Source of the DNA: Candidatus Obscuribacterales bacterium
Lineage (GTDB): Bacteria; Cyanobacteriota; Vampirovibrionia; Obscuribacterales; Obscuribacteraceae
Length of the DNA stretch: 64,000 bases
Direction of reading: 5' to 3'
Assembly (NCBI GenBank): GCA_019750335.1
Contig: JAIEOQ010000002.1
Span: 372,001 to 436,000 of the forward strand
The notes under the pieces: generated by a model
Told to the model about the DNA's origin: nothing
What the model saw: the letters and a program-made list of their open reading frames with translations, nothing else
Database searches by the model: none
Shown here: positions 23,936 through 33,228 of the stretch, one piece after another
How the letters are laid out: each line of letters starts with the position of its first letter
How positions within the stretch are numbered: the stretch's first letter is position 1
Translations under genes and position numbers: made by a program

Positions 23936-25362
23936 TTAGCCGGAATCCAAATCACTTCGTGAGTCGGTTTGCCAATTGAAACAACTTTGGCAAAATCAAG
24001 TTTTTCAGTATCAAGCACACCGATCATGTCTGTTTGTTGGCTTGAAACAATCAGCTGTTTGCCGTCCGGACTGAGACAGAGCGAAAGCGGGAAATCCACA
24101 TCCAAAGGTAGTTTTATGTCTTGTAGCTTGGCTAAAGTTTTGCAAGAAAAAACACCAATCGTATTATCTCGACCTTGAGCAACATAAAGCTTGGACTCGT
24201 CATTATTTAGAGCCAATCCGGTAGGAGAAACACCGGTTTTAATCGTACCGACAATCTGTCTTTTGCCGAGATCAACTACTGAAACAGTGTTCGACATACG
24301 ATTTGACACATATGCCAGTTTGTCTTTTTTAGAAATTACAACGGCAGTTGGCACACTGCCGACTTTTACCGTACCAATCAATTTTTGATTATAAGTTGAT
24401 ATGACACTAAGCTCACCGGCAGTCACACTTAAAACAACCAAATAAACACCATCGGCGGTAATCATCAAACGACCGGGACCGGTCGGCACTTTAGTACGAA
24501 CAAGCACTTTGCCCGTTGCCGTTTCCATTACGGCCACGCTTGAATTAGCGCTCTCCGAAACATATACCAAGCGACCGTTAGGCAAAGAAGCAATACCTTT
24601 CGGCGCACATCCGGCAGTCAAATCTATCTGTCCAAGAAACTTTCGCTTATTCGGATCCAAAAGCAAAATCCGATTTTTCGCTTGATCGGCGATATAAATT
24701 CGCCCATCGACAAAATTCATGCCGCAAGGCGTTCCTTCAGTAGGAAATTCAGCAAGCTTGGCAAAACTTTTACCGTCAACAAAAATAATTGAACCTTTGC
24801 TCAAAGAAGTAAGAGCATAGATTCCCGGACCGTGATACGCCTTGCTCTCCGCTCGTTTCGGGCTCAAATCAGGTTTAGCTAAAGCGATGTCCTCAGCAAG
24901 CGTAATGTCCAAATCAGCCGCCATCGGCTTCAAAGATTTAGGTAAAACAAAACCGTCCGGAACAATTAAATCGGAGGGGAACTTCATAGTCAAAAGATAT
25001 TTGCGAATTGCCTCGGGCAAATCATTTGGTAAAGGCAAAGTCAGTAAACGATCTTTTTTTATCGTTCGAATATGTCCCCAATTGTTTTCGTAAAAAACTA
25101 TTTCCGGATTTTCCGAGCCCACCGGATATTTGAGGCTGCCTTCGTTTTTATTTCTTTTAGGCGTATTTGCCGTTGGCATCAGCGGCAAGATAATGCTGCC
25201 ATCAGGCATTTTCACCGAACCGTCAAGACGAACTGTTCCTTGGACAAATATTTGCAGCGCCGACTTACGCGCTTCGACAGGCAAACGCGTAGCGTGAGCT
25301 AGAGGTAATAAGAAAAGATAGCTAAAACAAAAAGCAGCAAAGAATCTAATCGCTATCAGCAC
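23932..25362 (-). CDS. Secreted YVTN-type beta-propeller protein
   Basis: 476 aa from the GTG at 25362, preceded by AAAGG at 8 bases; a longer TTG start at 25398 overlaps dnaJ further. The signal peptide is RFFAAFCFSYLFLLPLAHA. An N-terminal region of about 150 residues has repeated short motifs (VKMPDGSIILPL, IVPDGFVLPKSLKP). From about residue 165 on come six or seven blades of the YVTN family (IYIADQAKNRILLLD, LVYVSESANSSVAVMET, LAYVSNRMSNTVSVVDL, LYVAQGRDNTIGVFS). Such propellers are found in surface or periplasmic binding proteins. It is the last gene of the grpE-dnaK-dnaJ cluster, convergent with the cyclophilin gene (stops overlap by 4 bases). Confidence 0.8.
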   Translation of the reverse strand: MLIAIRFFAAFCFSYLFLLPLAHATRLPVEARKSALQIFVQGTVRLDGSVKMPDGSIILPLMPTANTPKRNKNEGSLKYPVGSENPEIVFYENNWGHIRTIKKDRLLTLPLPNDLPEAIRKYLLTMKFPSDLIVPDGFVLPKSLKPMAADLDITLAEDIALAKPDLSPKRAESKAYHGPGIYALTSLSKGSIIFVDGKSFAKLAEFPTEGTPCGMNFVDGRIYIADQAKNRILLLDPNKRKFLGQIDLTAGCAPKGIASLPNGRLVYVSESANSSVAVMETATGKVLVRTKVPTGPGRLMITADGVYLVVLSVTAGELSVISTYNQKLIGTVKVGSVPTAVVISKKDKLAYVSNRMSNTVSVVDLGKRQIVGTIKTGVSPTGLALNNDESKLYVAQGRDNTIGVFSCKTLAKLQDIKLPLDVDFPLSLCLSPDGKQLIVSSQQTDMIGVLDTEKLDFAKVVSIGKPTHEVIWIPAN

Positions 25363-26557
25363 TACTCTTACCTTTAAATACACCGGCGATCGCGTCAAAT
25401 ATGGATTGATGTCCTTCTTTCGATTCTTTGCCAGCGGCTGCCGCTTCGGTCTGAGGACGTTCGCTTTCCGGTACGGTTAAGCTTTCTCCCTGACTTTCAG
25501 CAATTTTAGCGTACAACTCTTTCTGCTCGGCTGAAAGCTTGGTCGGTGTTTCAATAAACAGATGCACGAGCTGATCGCCTCGTCTTTCCGGACTACTCAA
25601 ATGCGGAATACCTTCGCCTTTCATCGTGAGAACCGTACCGGATTGAGTACCGGAAGCAATTTTCAAAAGACGTTTTCCACTGATTGTTTCAACCAGCATG
25701 TCACCACCGAGTGCCGCCATGGGCATACTGATGGATTGCTTTAAATGCACTGTCGTACCTTCGCGGATAAAGCTCTCATGATCGCGTACGTGAACGAAAA
25801 CATACAGATCGCCCGGCGCTCCACCTTTACGTCCGCCGTCACCTTCAGCTGATACGCGAATACGCGAACCGGTATCGACACCGGCCGGTATTTTCAGCTC
25901 CAAAGAACGATCTTTGCGTAAAAGTCCTTTGCCTTTGCACGATTCGCAACTTTTTTCTACACAAGTACCTTCCCCGCTGCATGTTGGGCAATTGGTAACT
26001 TGTGAAAACTGTCCGAACAGAGTTGAGGTAGTTTGACGAACTTGGCCATGCCCACCGCAAGATTTACACAATGTAGGCTCGCACCCCGGCGCGCCGCCAG
26101 TACCTTTGCAGTCCGAGCATGCCCGCAAATGACGAATATTGATTTTTCTTTCCACACCAAAGGCCGCTTCATGAAAGTCGAGCTCCAGGTCATAGCGTAG
26201 ATCATTGCCGCGTTGAGCTCCGGTCCGACTACGCTGCCCGCGCATGCTGCCACCGAAGAAATATTCGAATATTTCTCCCAAATCTTGAAACGAGCTCATA
26301 TCAAAATCAGTGCCAAAGCCGGAAGCTCCGCCACCGCGCTTCAAGCCATCAACACCGTATCGATCGTAGATCGATCGTTTCTCTTCACTGGAAAGAACTT
26401 CATAAGCTTCCACCAATTCTTTGAAAGCCGACTCATTACCGGTATCTATATTGTCCGGATGCAATTGAGCTGCGGTTTTTCTGAAGGTCTTCTTTATCTC
26501 TTCATAGCTGGCTGTTTTGCTCACACCCAGAACTTCATAATAATCACGACTTGCCAT
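25346..26557 (-). CDS. dnaJ: Chaperone DnaJ
   Basis: 403 aa from the ATG at 26557 (an in-frame GTG lies three codons upstream). The J domain is complete with the HPD motif (LHPDN) that stimulates DnaK ATPase. A Gly/Phe-rich stretch (GGGASGFGTDFD, FFGGSMRG) follows. Then come the four zinc-binding repeats: CSDCKGTG, CKSCGGHG, CPTCSGEG and CESCKGKG. The two C-terminal substrate-binding subdomains are LELKIPAGVDTGSRIRVSAEGDGG and the LVHLFIETPTKLS end. A 60-residue charged tail is longer than usual. Type I DnaJ; works with DnaK and GrpE encoded just upstream. Confidence 0.97.
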   Translation of the reverse strand: MASRDYYEVLGVSKTASYEEIKKTFRKTAAQLHPDNIDTGNESAFKELVEAYEVLSSEEKRSIYDRYGVDGLKRGGGASGFGTDFDMSSFQDLGEIFEYFFGGSMRGQRSRTGAQRGNDLRYDLELDFHEAAFGVERKINIRHLRACSDCKGTGGAPGCEPTLCKSCGGHGQVRQTTSTLFGQFSQVTNCPTCSGEGTCVEKSCESCKGKGLLRKDRSLELKIPAGVDTGSRIRVSAEGDGGRKGGAPGDLYVFVHVRDHESFIREGTTVHLKQSISMPMAALGGDMLVETISGKRLLKIASGTQSGTVLTMKGEGIPHLSSPERRGDQLVHLFIETPTKLSAEQKELYAKIAESQGESLTVPESERPQTEAAAAGKESKEGHQSIFDAIAGVFKGKSSADSD

Positions 26558-26581
26558 TTTGACCACGTTAGTTACCAGTAA

Positions 26582-28402
26582 TTAGTTTTGTACGGAAGAA
26601 GATTCTTCAGGCGGGTTATTCTTTTTCTCGCCGGTCAGATCTCTTCCCCGGCTATAAATAATGCGACCGACCTCAAGCAGCGAACTGTCTAGTTTATCAA
26701 CCAGAGCTTTCAATTCAGCAGGCGGTTCTTCTGTTGATTGCCCCTCAGCCGGAAGCACTGCTTTCAGATTATCCAGATTTTGTTGCACCTTGTCCAAATA
26801 ACTATCTTCAACTACACCTTTATATTTTTTGATGGTGCGTTCGGCTTCACTAGCTAAAGATTCAGCTCTAATTGATAGAGCAATCTCTTCTTTTTGAATC
26901 CGGTCTTGTTCGGCAAATTCACTGGCTTCTTGTTCCATACGTTCCACGTCTGTACGCGAAAGACCGGAAGAACGCCTGATCACCATGGACTGTTTCATAC
27001 CCGAGGCAGCATCGCGCGCGCCGACATGAACGATACCGTCAGCATCAAGATCGAAAGAGACTTCAATCTTAGGCATGCCTCTTGGTGCCCGCGGAATTCC
27101 ATCCAAACTGAAACGCGCCAAAGATTTATTGTATTTCGCCAGTTCACGCTCGCCTTGCAAACAGTGAACTTCAACTGAAGTTTGTCCATCTTCGGTGGTC
27201 GTAAAAGTCATGCTGCGACTGGTCGGAACCGTTGTGTTGCGCTCAATAATCTTGGTAAATAAACCACCAGCTGTTTCAATACCTAAAGAAAGCGGTGTCA
27301 CGTCAAGAAGCAAAAGCTCTTGGGTTTCACCAGTAAGAATCGAGGCTTGAATTGCCGCTCCTAAAGCTACGGCTTCATCCGGATTGATTGATTTTACCGG
27401 TTCTTTTTGAAAGAAACGTTTAATAACGTCTTGTACAGCCGGAATTCTAGTTGAACCACCAACCAAAATCACATGATCAATTTCATCGGGATCCAAGCCG
27501 GAATCTTCAATGGCTTTTTGTACCGGCTCCATTGTTGACTCGACTAAATGAGCTGTTAGTTCATTGAACTTAGCTCTGGTGAGCGAAGCTTGAAAATGTT
27601 TTGGTCCACTTGAATCAGCCGTTAGGAACGGAAGATGAATTTCAGTGACCATAGACGATGAAAGTTCAATCTTGGCTTTTTCAGCAGTTTCTTTTAAGCG
27701 TTGAATGGCCATCAGATCGTTGGACAGATCTATACCGTGAGTTTTACGAAACTCTTCTTTCATCCAATCGATGACTGATTGGTCGAAATCATCACCACCC
27801 AAACGATTGTTACCGCTGGTCGCTTTTACTTCAAACACACCATCGGTAATTTCGAGAATACTAACGTCAAAAGTGCCACCGCCTAAATCATAAACAAGAA
27901 TGGTGGCATTTTCGGAAGCTTTATCCAGTCCGTAAGCTAAAGCGCTGGCCGTCGGTTCATTGATAATCCGTAAAACTTTCAATCCGGCAATTTGTCCGGC
28001 ATCACGGGTAGCCTGTCTCTGCAAATCATTGAAATAAGCAGGAACAGTAATAACCGCTTCTTCAATAGTTTCACCGATATAAGCTTCAGCATCGGCTTTT
28101 AATTTTTGCAAAATCATCGCTGAAATTTGTTCCGGGGAATTTTCATTACCGTCAACGTTGAAACGATAATTGCTGCCCATTTCACGCTTAATTGAAAGGC
28201 TCGTTCGCGCCGGATTCGTTACTGCCTGACGTTTAGCTAAATGTCCGACAATTCGTTCACCGCTTCTTGTAAAACCGACTACCGATGGAGTGGTGCGCGA
28301 CCCCTCAGAATTAACGATAACCTGCGGTTTACCACCCTCCATTACGGCAACGCATGAATAGGTGGTGCCCAAATCAATACCGATTACTTTTCCCGTTGTC
28401 AT
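26582..28402 (-). CDS. dnaK: Chaperone DnaK (Hsp70)
   Basis: 606 aa, at the short end for DnaK. The nucleotide-binding domain has [26 protein letters not shown] and [14 protein letters not shown]. The linker and substrate-binding domain begin [17 protein letters not shown]. The C-terminal lid is reduced and ends in a Pro/Glu/Ser tail without the classic EEVD or a long disordered tail. It folds and holds client proteins in an ATP cycle driven by DnaJ and GrpE. Spaced 24 bases from dnaJ and 39 from grpE, so one operon. Confidence 0.97.
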   Translation of the reverse strand: MTTGKVIGIDLGTTYSCVAVMEGGKPQVIVNSEGSRTTPSVVGFTRSGERIVGHLAKRQAVTNPARTSLSIKREMGSNYRFNVDGNENSPEQISAMILQKLKADAEAYIGETIEEAVITVPAYFNDLQRQATRDAGQIAGLKVLRIINEPTASALAYGLDKASENATILVYDLGGGTFDVSILEITDGVFEVKATSGNNRLGGDDFDQSVIDWMKEEFRKTHGIDLSNDLMAIQRLKETAEKAKIELSSSMVTEIHLPFLTADSSGPKHFQASLTRAKFNELTAHLVESTMEPVQKAIEDSGLDPDEIDHVILVGGSTRIPAVQDVIKRFFQKEPVKSINPDEAVALGAAIQASILTGETQELLLLDVTPLSLGIETAGGLFTKIIERNTTVPTSRSMTFTTTEDGQTSVEVHCLQGERELAKYNKSLARFSLDGIPRAPRGMPKIEVSFDLDADGIVHVGARDAASGMKQSMVIRRSSGLSRTDVERMEQEASEFAEQDRIQKEEIALSIRAESLASEAERTIKKYKGVVEDSYLDKVQQNLDNLKAVLPAEGQSTEEPPAELKALVDKLDSSLLEVGRIIYSRGRDLTGEKKNNPPEESSSVQN

Positions 28403-28441
28403 GAAGCTTCCTTTTTCTGCTTATGACCTGATACCTTGAAA

Positions 28442-29209
28442 TTAAATGCCTAGATCTTCCGGATCGCCTAAATCGTAAACCTTATCTTCGTTCGGCGCCG
28501 CTTTTACCTTTTTTGCCGACGCTTCTGCCAAAGCTTCGGTTTCTTCAATTTCAGTCGTTACCGGAGCTTGCGGCTCCGAGCTGTTGCTAGCCACATTGAC
28601 TAAAGCCGGACGTACAACTTTGTCAGCTAAAAGATAACCACCTCTTAGCTCTTGAGTAATAGCACCGTCCGGAAATTCAGTGGTTTCTATCTGTTGCACC
28701 GGTTCATGAAAACGTGGATCAAACAAAGCACCTTTAGTATCAATCCGTTTTAAGCCAGCTTGCTCGAGACAAGAGAATATACGAGTAGCCACCAATTGAA
28801 GACTTTCGATAACTTTATCAACCGGTACTTCCGGACTCAGATAAGCCATTGCTCTATCCAGGTCGTCAAGCGCCGGCATCAGAGCTTCAAGGGTTCGACG
28901 CGAACCGACATTGGCGTATTCTTCACGTTCACGCTCAACGCGACGTCTAAAATTCTCAAAGTCAGCAGCCATTCTTTTGTAAAGACCTTCTGCTTCAGTC
29001 GCTTTTTGTTCGGCTGTGGCTAAAGCCTGGGCAAACTCTTTCAACTGACGGCTATCCAGCCCTTCTTCACCTGTGGATTCATCGGCAGGAGCCTCTTCGC
29101 CGGCATACATTGCTCGAAAAAAAGCTTTTGCAGCATCCATACGCGAAGATTTTTCTTCATTACCAGCGTTTGCTGCCGAAGCCTGAGTATTGTTCTGTTC
29201 GTCCGCCAT
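28442..29209 (-). CDS. grpE: GrpE nucleotide exchange factor
   Basis: 255 aa. The central long helix (about residues 60-120, AEGLYKRMAADFENFRRRVERERE) and the four-helix/beta-wing part (MPALDDLDRAMAYL, DPRFHEPVQQ, ELRGGYLLADKVVRPALVNVA) are typical. N- and C-terminal regions are acidic and longer than in E. coli (197 aa). The factor releases ADP from DnaK. It is the first gene of the grpE-dnaK-dnaJ operon. No hrcA gene and no CIRCE element (TTAGCACTC-N9-GAGTGCTAA) is seen in the 209 bases before it, so regulation must use something else. Confidence 0.95.
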   Translation of the reverse strand: MADEQNNTQASAANAGNEEKSSRMDAAKAFFRAMYAGEEAPADESTGEEGLDSRQLKEFAQALATAEQKATEAEGLYKRMAADFENFRRRVEREREEYANVGSRRTLEALMPALDDLDRAMAYLSPEVPVDKVIESLQLVATRIFSCLEQAGLKRIDTKGALFDPRFHEPVQQIETTEFPDGAITQELRGGYLLADKVVRPALVNVASNSSEPQAPVTTEIEETEALAEASAKKVKAAPNEDKVYDLGDPEDLGI

Positions 29210-29418
29210 GCCGCCTCCGGCTATTTAATTCCACCTTGTCAACGCCCGGCTGCATTTACCGGAACTTGCTTCTTCAATTTTAGGGCATGATGACTTAAAG
29301 CTGACGAGCTTTGGCTTTTTACAACAAAGTCAGTAATATTAATCGCGAAATGCTCAATCAGCAAACAAGCGCTCTACAGCACTAAAACCAGTATAAAGCT
29401 CCAGGGCGGATTAAATAA

Positions 29419-30477
29419 ATGTATTACAGCCAAACTGCAAAATTAGCCGTTTATGCCGAAGGTGAATTCGGCAAAGGTCACGCCAAAACCGCCGAAGGGG
29501 TTATTCGTTACGGAAACAATCCGGTCGTCGCCGTAATCGATAGTACCGTCGCCGGAAATACTGCCGGCAAAATCCTCAAAACTGACAATAAAGCTCCAAT
29601 CGTCGCTTCGCTCAAAGAAGCGCTGCAATTTAAACCCGACGCTTTGCTTTTAGGTGCAGCATGGATTGGCGGACAATTGCCAAAACAATGGCGCTCCGAC
29701 ATTATTTATGCTCTGAACAACGGTCTCGATATCATTAACGGCTTGCACGATTTTCTGGCTGATGACGAAGAATTTTCCGCTCTGGCAGCGGCAAAACACC
29801 AAAAACTTTTGGACGTACGCCGGCCACCCGACGAACTGCCCGTAGCTTCCGCTCTGGCCCTGTCAACCAAATCGTTTATCGTACTTACAGTCGGCAGTGA
29901 TTGTTCGGTCGGCAAAATGACTACCTCCCTTGAGATCGTCAAATCGGGACAAAAACGCAACATTCCTTGCACTTTTGTTGCTACAGGACAAACAGGCATC
30001 ATGATCGCCGGCAAAGGGATAGCCATAGACCGAGTAATCGGTGATTTTATGGCTGGAGCAACCGAACAGATGGTATTGGAAGCAGCCAAAACAAGCTCCC
30101 TAATTTTAGTTGAGGGACAGGGATCACTGGTACATCCGGGATTCTCCGGAGTAACTTTAGCCTTGCTTCACGGCTCCTGCCCCCAAGCCTTGATCCTTTG
30201 TCATAACCCTCAACGCAAAAATATACGCGAAACAACATTCCCGATTCCACCTTTGCCAGCTTTGATTGAAATATACGAAAGAATGTCTGCGCCTTTACGC
30301 CCGGCAAAAGTTGTCGCTATCGCACTCAACACTTTCGGTATGAGCGAAGATGAAGCGCAAGAAGCTATTACCGCCACGCAAAATTCTACCGGGCTTGTCG
30401 CCTGTGATCCTGTTCGCTCCGGCGCCGAACCACTACTAACAGCAATCCTTGATTACAAGGAGAAAGTGTGGAGCTGA
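29419..30477 (+). CDS. dgcN: DUF1611 / DgcN-type D-glutamate N-acetyltransferase
   Basis: 352 aa. DUF1611 proteins have an N-terminal Rossmann-like domain (LAVYAEGEFGKGHAKTAEGV, PVVAVIDSTVAGNTAG) and a C-terminal P-loop NTPase domain. The P-loop is GSDCSVGKMTT at about residues 157-167, followed by TFVATGQTGIMIAGKG and ILVEGQGSLVHPG. DgcN of marine Alphaproteobacteria N-acetylates D-glutamate; its gene lies next to dgcA. Here the next gene is an enolase-superfamily epimerase, so the pair matches that pathway. The D-glutamate may come from peptidoglycan turnover. The function is inferred from family and neighbour. Confidence 0.75.
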   Translation: MYYSQTAKLAVYAEGEFGKGHAKTAEGVIRYGNNPVVAVIDSTVAGNTAGKILKTDNKAPIVASLKEALQFKPDALLLGAAWIGGQLPKQWRSDIIYALNNGLDIINGLHDFLADDEEFSALAAAKHQKLLDVRRPPDELPVASALALSTKSFIVLTVGSDCSVGKMTTSLEIVKSGQKRNIPCTFVATGQTGIMIAGKGIAIDRVIGDFMAGATEQMVLEAAKTSSLILVEGQGSLVHPGFSGVTLALLHGSCPQALILCHNPQRKNIRETTFPIPPLPALIEIYERMSAPLRPAKVVAIALNTFGMSEDEAQEAITATQNSTGLVACDPVRSGAEPLLTAILDYKEKVWS

Positions 30478-31508
30478 GTTTCGAATCTCTTATTCTGGAG
30501 ACCAAACACCCTTTCGGCATCGCCTCCGGAACCACGGCATCCAGAGAGAATGTTTGGGTACGTTTATATCACAACGGGCTTGAAGGCTGGGGCGAAGCAG
30601 CGCCGATCAGATATCACAACGAATCAGCAGCTACAGTAGCCTCCGCCCTGGAAAAATTTCGTCAAGCCGATTTATTAGGCAGCGATCCTTTTGCCATTCA
30701 GCGGATAAGCGAAAGAATGGAGCAGTTTTTACCGAATAACTATTCGGCAAAAAACGCAATTGAAGTTGCGCTGCATGATCTATGCGGCAAATTAAGCAAT
30801 TTGTCGACAAGCTCAATGCTCGGGCTGAACGAACTCCCCCTGCCTCTCACCAGTTTTACAATCGGCATCGACGTCTTGGACAAAATCGAAGCAAAAACCA
30901 GAGAAGCGCTCGAGTCCGGTTTTAAGATCTTAAAGATCAAACTTGGCACGGATCACGATCAAGAGATTATAAAACGAGTGCGCGGAGTAGCCGCAAACAT
31001 TCCTTTACGAATTGATGCCAACGGAGCTTGGACAGTTGATATCGCGGTAAAAATGAGCGGCTTTCTCGCCGAGCACAATATTGAATTTCTTGAGCAACCC
31101 TTGCCAAAAGATGCCCCAATTCAAGATTGGCAGTATCTTAAAGAGCATACTCAAATACCGATATTTGCCGATGAAAGCTGCCAACGCTCAACCGACGCCG
31201 CACGGTTAGCTGGCACCGTAAATGGTATCGTTATCAAACTAGCTAAAACCGGCGGGCTGCAGGAAGCAATCAGAACCGCGTCAATAGCCAGAGCCCACGG
31301 ACTAAAGATCATGATCGGCTGTATGATTGAATCTTCGCTTGGCATAACGGCGGCGGCCATTTTATCAAGCCTGGCTGATTATGCGGATTTGGACGGAGCA
31401 TTACTATTAGCCGAAGATCCATTCTCCGGCGCTAGATATGAAAACGGGCGTATTTGCCCAAACAATAAAGCCGGGCTCGGCGTAGAAAAAAGAGGAAGCA
31501 TCTCGTGA
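30468..31508 (+). CDS. dgcA: Enolase-superfamily racemase/epimerase (DgcA / dipeptide epimerase type)
   Basis: 346 aa from a GTG at 30468 with AAGGAG upstream, overlapping dgcN by 10 bases. It is a muconate-lactonizing subgroup enolase-superfamily enzyme: Lys156-x-Lys158 (KIKLG) at the end of strand 2, metal ligands Asp183 (RIDANGAW), Glu209 (FLEQP) and Asp235 (FADES), and the opposing Lys at 257 or 260 (VIKLAKTGG). The lid ends LAEDPFSGAR. Relatives epimerise L-Ala-D/L-Glu; DgcA racemises N-acetyl-D-glutamate. In this operon the second seems more likely, since a DgcN-type gene precedes it. Either way it handles D-glutamate from cell wall material. Confidence 0.82.
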   Translation: MELSFESLILETKHPFGIASGTTASRENVWVRLYHNGLEGWGEAAPIRYHNESAATVASALEKFRQADLLGSDPFAIQRISERMEQFLPNNYSAKNAIEVALHDLCGKLSNLSTSSMLGLNELPLPLTSFTIGIDVLDKIEAKTREALESGFKILKIKLGTDHDQEIIKRVRGVAANIPLRIDANGAWTVDIAVKMSGFLAEHNIEFLEQPLPKDAPIQDWQYLKEHTQIPIFADESCQRSTDAARLAGTVNGIVIKLAKTGGLQEAIRTASIARAHGLKIMIGCMIESSLGITAAAILSSLADYADLDGALLLAEDPFSGARYENGRICPNNKAGLGVEKRGSIS

Positions 31509-32101
31509 ACAAACAGCAAGGTCAATTGCAACAAACCTTGGAGGAGTTCATTCACGATCTGCCTCGCGGTATTCACCTAACAGCTCCGGAAGTATACAAA
31601 CGAGCCAAAGAAAACGGGCTGAAAGTAAGCCTCTCCACCGTTTACCGTACGTTGAATCATCTTTCCGAACAAGGACAGGTTCAAGCCTTATCCGGAGAGC
31701 ACGGACGGCGCTACGAATCAGCAGGCGTCGGACACGATCATGATCATCTTATCTGCCTCAAATGCGGCTTGACCATCGAGTTTGAAGACGACCTGATTGG
31801 CGGTTTCGGACGCAGCGTAGCCGAAAGAAAAGGATACGATTACAGTAACAGTCGCTTTGACATCCTCGGGCTATGCCCGCAGTGCAAAGTGGCTAAGTCT
31901 GTGGATCGCGACGTAATAAATATGCTGGAGAGCTTGAGCGAACAAGCCTCAACGCTGGCGCAAGTCTGTCAACAAACCATAGAGCTTATTGAAGATCAAG
32001 AGATTCCTAATGCCAAAAAGCTACTGACAAAAACACGCATTGCCGATTTTCAAAAAGAAATCGATAAAATTCTGGCGCTTATGGACGAGATTCAGCTATA
32101 G
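31505..32101 (+). CDS. Fur-family transcriptional regulator with C-terminal helical extension
   Basis: 198 aa from a GTG overlapping the dgcA stop as GTGA. The winged helix is clear (LTAPEVYKRAKENGLKVSLSTVYRTLNHLSEQG). The metal-sensing part has HDHDHLICLKCG and LGLCPQC, giving CxxC pairs for structural zinc and a His-rich sensing loop. About 55 extra residues at the end form Leu/Gln/Glu helices (NMLESLSEQASTLAQVCQQTIELI) that ordinary Fur proteins (about 140-150 aa) lack. It is translationally tied to D-glutamate genes, which is unusual for a metal regulator. The 3' end overlaps the convergent glycosyltransferase gene by 23 bases. Confidence 0.88.
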   Translation: MNKQQGQLQQTLEEFIHDLPRGIHLTAPEVYKRAKENGLKVSLSTVYRTLNHLSEQGQVQALSGEHGRRYESAGVGHDHDHLICLKCGLTIEFEDDLIGGFGRSVAERKGYDYSNSRFDILGLCPQCKVAKSVDRDVINMLESLSEQASTLAQVCQQTIELIEDQEIPNAKKLLTKTRIADFQKEIDKILALMDEIQL

Positions 32102-33101
32102 ACTGAGCAACAAGACGCTGCCTGGAATCAGCCAATTCTTTTTCGGAGCTGACAATAATTTCTTCCATGTATGCAATCGGAACGCGACGGCGGGAAGCGA
32201 TTTCTGCACGTTTGTTCAACATTTTCGGCAACAACTTAAGTGCTCGCCAAGTTCCGTCGAGCCAGGGTAAAACCTGTCCACCGCGCACTATGACTACAGC
32301 GAAATAATAAGCTTGCCAATAAACTATTTGCGGCAAGAATTTAAGCAAAAGCGAGAATGGAATGTTTTTGACAATCGTATTCAAATTATTTTGCGCGGAA
32401 AGACGCACCACCAAAGGATGATAGCCACTACCGGTAGTACCGCAACCGAGATGGTACATAACAGCCGAAGGAACATACAGGCTTTTATAACCGGCACTTT
32501 GGGCGCGCAAAGCGATATCTACATCTTCCAAATAAGCGAAGTAATCTTCATCAAAAAGTCCGATATCATCAAGCATCGTTCTTTTATAAAGAGCCGCCCC
32601 GCCACAAGGACCTAAAATATAACGCATTTTGTCGAATTGCCCGTAATCAGTTTCACGATGGCCAATCCGTCCGGGCAAGCCGCCTCGTCTATAACCGTCG
32701 CCAGCCCCATCCAATAATTTGTGATCGTCGTAAGCAAGCATTTTGCAGCCAACGCTTCCGGCTTCTTCATGAGAAGACAAAACGGCCACCATCTCCGAAA
32801 GCCAGCCCGAATCAACAACAGTGTCGTTATTTAGCAAAGCGATATACTCGCCGGAAGCGGCTTTAATTCCCGCATTTACGGCCACACTAAAACCGGTATT
32901 AACAGCAAATTTGACAAGCTTAACTTGCGGATAATTCAGCTCCAGAAATTCTTGTGAGCCATCATGAGAACCGTTATCGACAATGATAATCTCCTTGCTT
33001 GGGTATTTATCGGCAAGGAGCGAATCAAGACAACCGGCCAAGAACCTTTTGCCGTTCCAGTTGGGGATTACTATGCTAATCAGACCTTTTTCGCTTGTCA
33101 T
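32079..33101 (-). CDS. Family 2 glycosyltransferase
   Basis: 340 aa. GT-A fold: the start SIVIPNWNGKRFLAGCLDSLL, then IIIVDNGSHDGSQ (nucleotide-binding Asp), ALLNNDTVVDSGWL (DxD-equivalent NND), GCKMLAYDD, and DIGLFDEDYFAYLEDVDIALRAQSAGYK (catalytic ED). It resembles the rhamnosyl/surface-polysaccharide transferases. The C-terminal part (LLLKFLPQIVYWQAYYFAVVIVRGG) is hydrophobic and may bind the membrane. Divergent from another glycosyltransferase gene. The acceptor and sugar cannot be told. Confidence 0.88.
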   Translation of the reverse strand: MTSEKGLISIVIPNWNGKRFLAGCLDSLLADKYPSKEIIIVDNGSHDGSQEFLELNYPQVKLVKFAVNTGFSVAVNAGIKAASGEYIALLNNDTVVDSGWLSEMVAVLSSHEEAGSVGCKMLAYDDHKLLDGAGDGYRRGGLPGRIGHRETDYGQFDKMRYILGPCGGAALYKRTMLDDIGLFDEDYFAYLEDVDIALRAQSAGYKSLYVPSAVMYHLGCGTTGSGYHPLVVRLSAQNNLNTIVKNIPFSLLLKFLPQIVYWQAYYFAVVIVRGGQVLPWLDGTWRALKLLPKMLNKRAEIASRRRVPIAYMEEIIVSSEKELADSRQRLVAQSIAESRP

Positions 33102-33180
33102 AGAAAAGAGAGGCTATCACTTACGTTGCTCAACTAGCTTACCGGCATCTAATCCTGATTCTATAAAATCACGTATATAA

Positions 33181-33194
33181 GATATCATGATATC
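33181..33194. promoter_or_regulatory. 14-bp palindrome between two glycosyltransferase genes
   Basis: GATATCATGATATC is a perfect palindrome. It lies between the divergent starts at 33101 and 33229, beside TATAAA- and TATAAG-like -10 candidates (about 33160-33180). Position and symmetry suit a repressor operator, but a 14-bp AT-rich palindrome can arise by chance. Confidence 0.3.
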
Positions 33195-33228
33195 CTGGCA
33201 GGACTTTATCTTTAAGGACTAGGGCGAA

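Noticed and set aside
33102-33228. tRNA or small RNA genes in intergenic spaces (this one and the other gaps)
   Set aside because: No T-loop GGTTCGA-type sequence or cloverleaf pairing is visible in any gap by eye; a covariance search could not be run.
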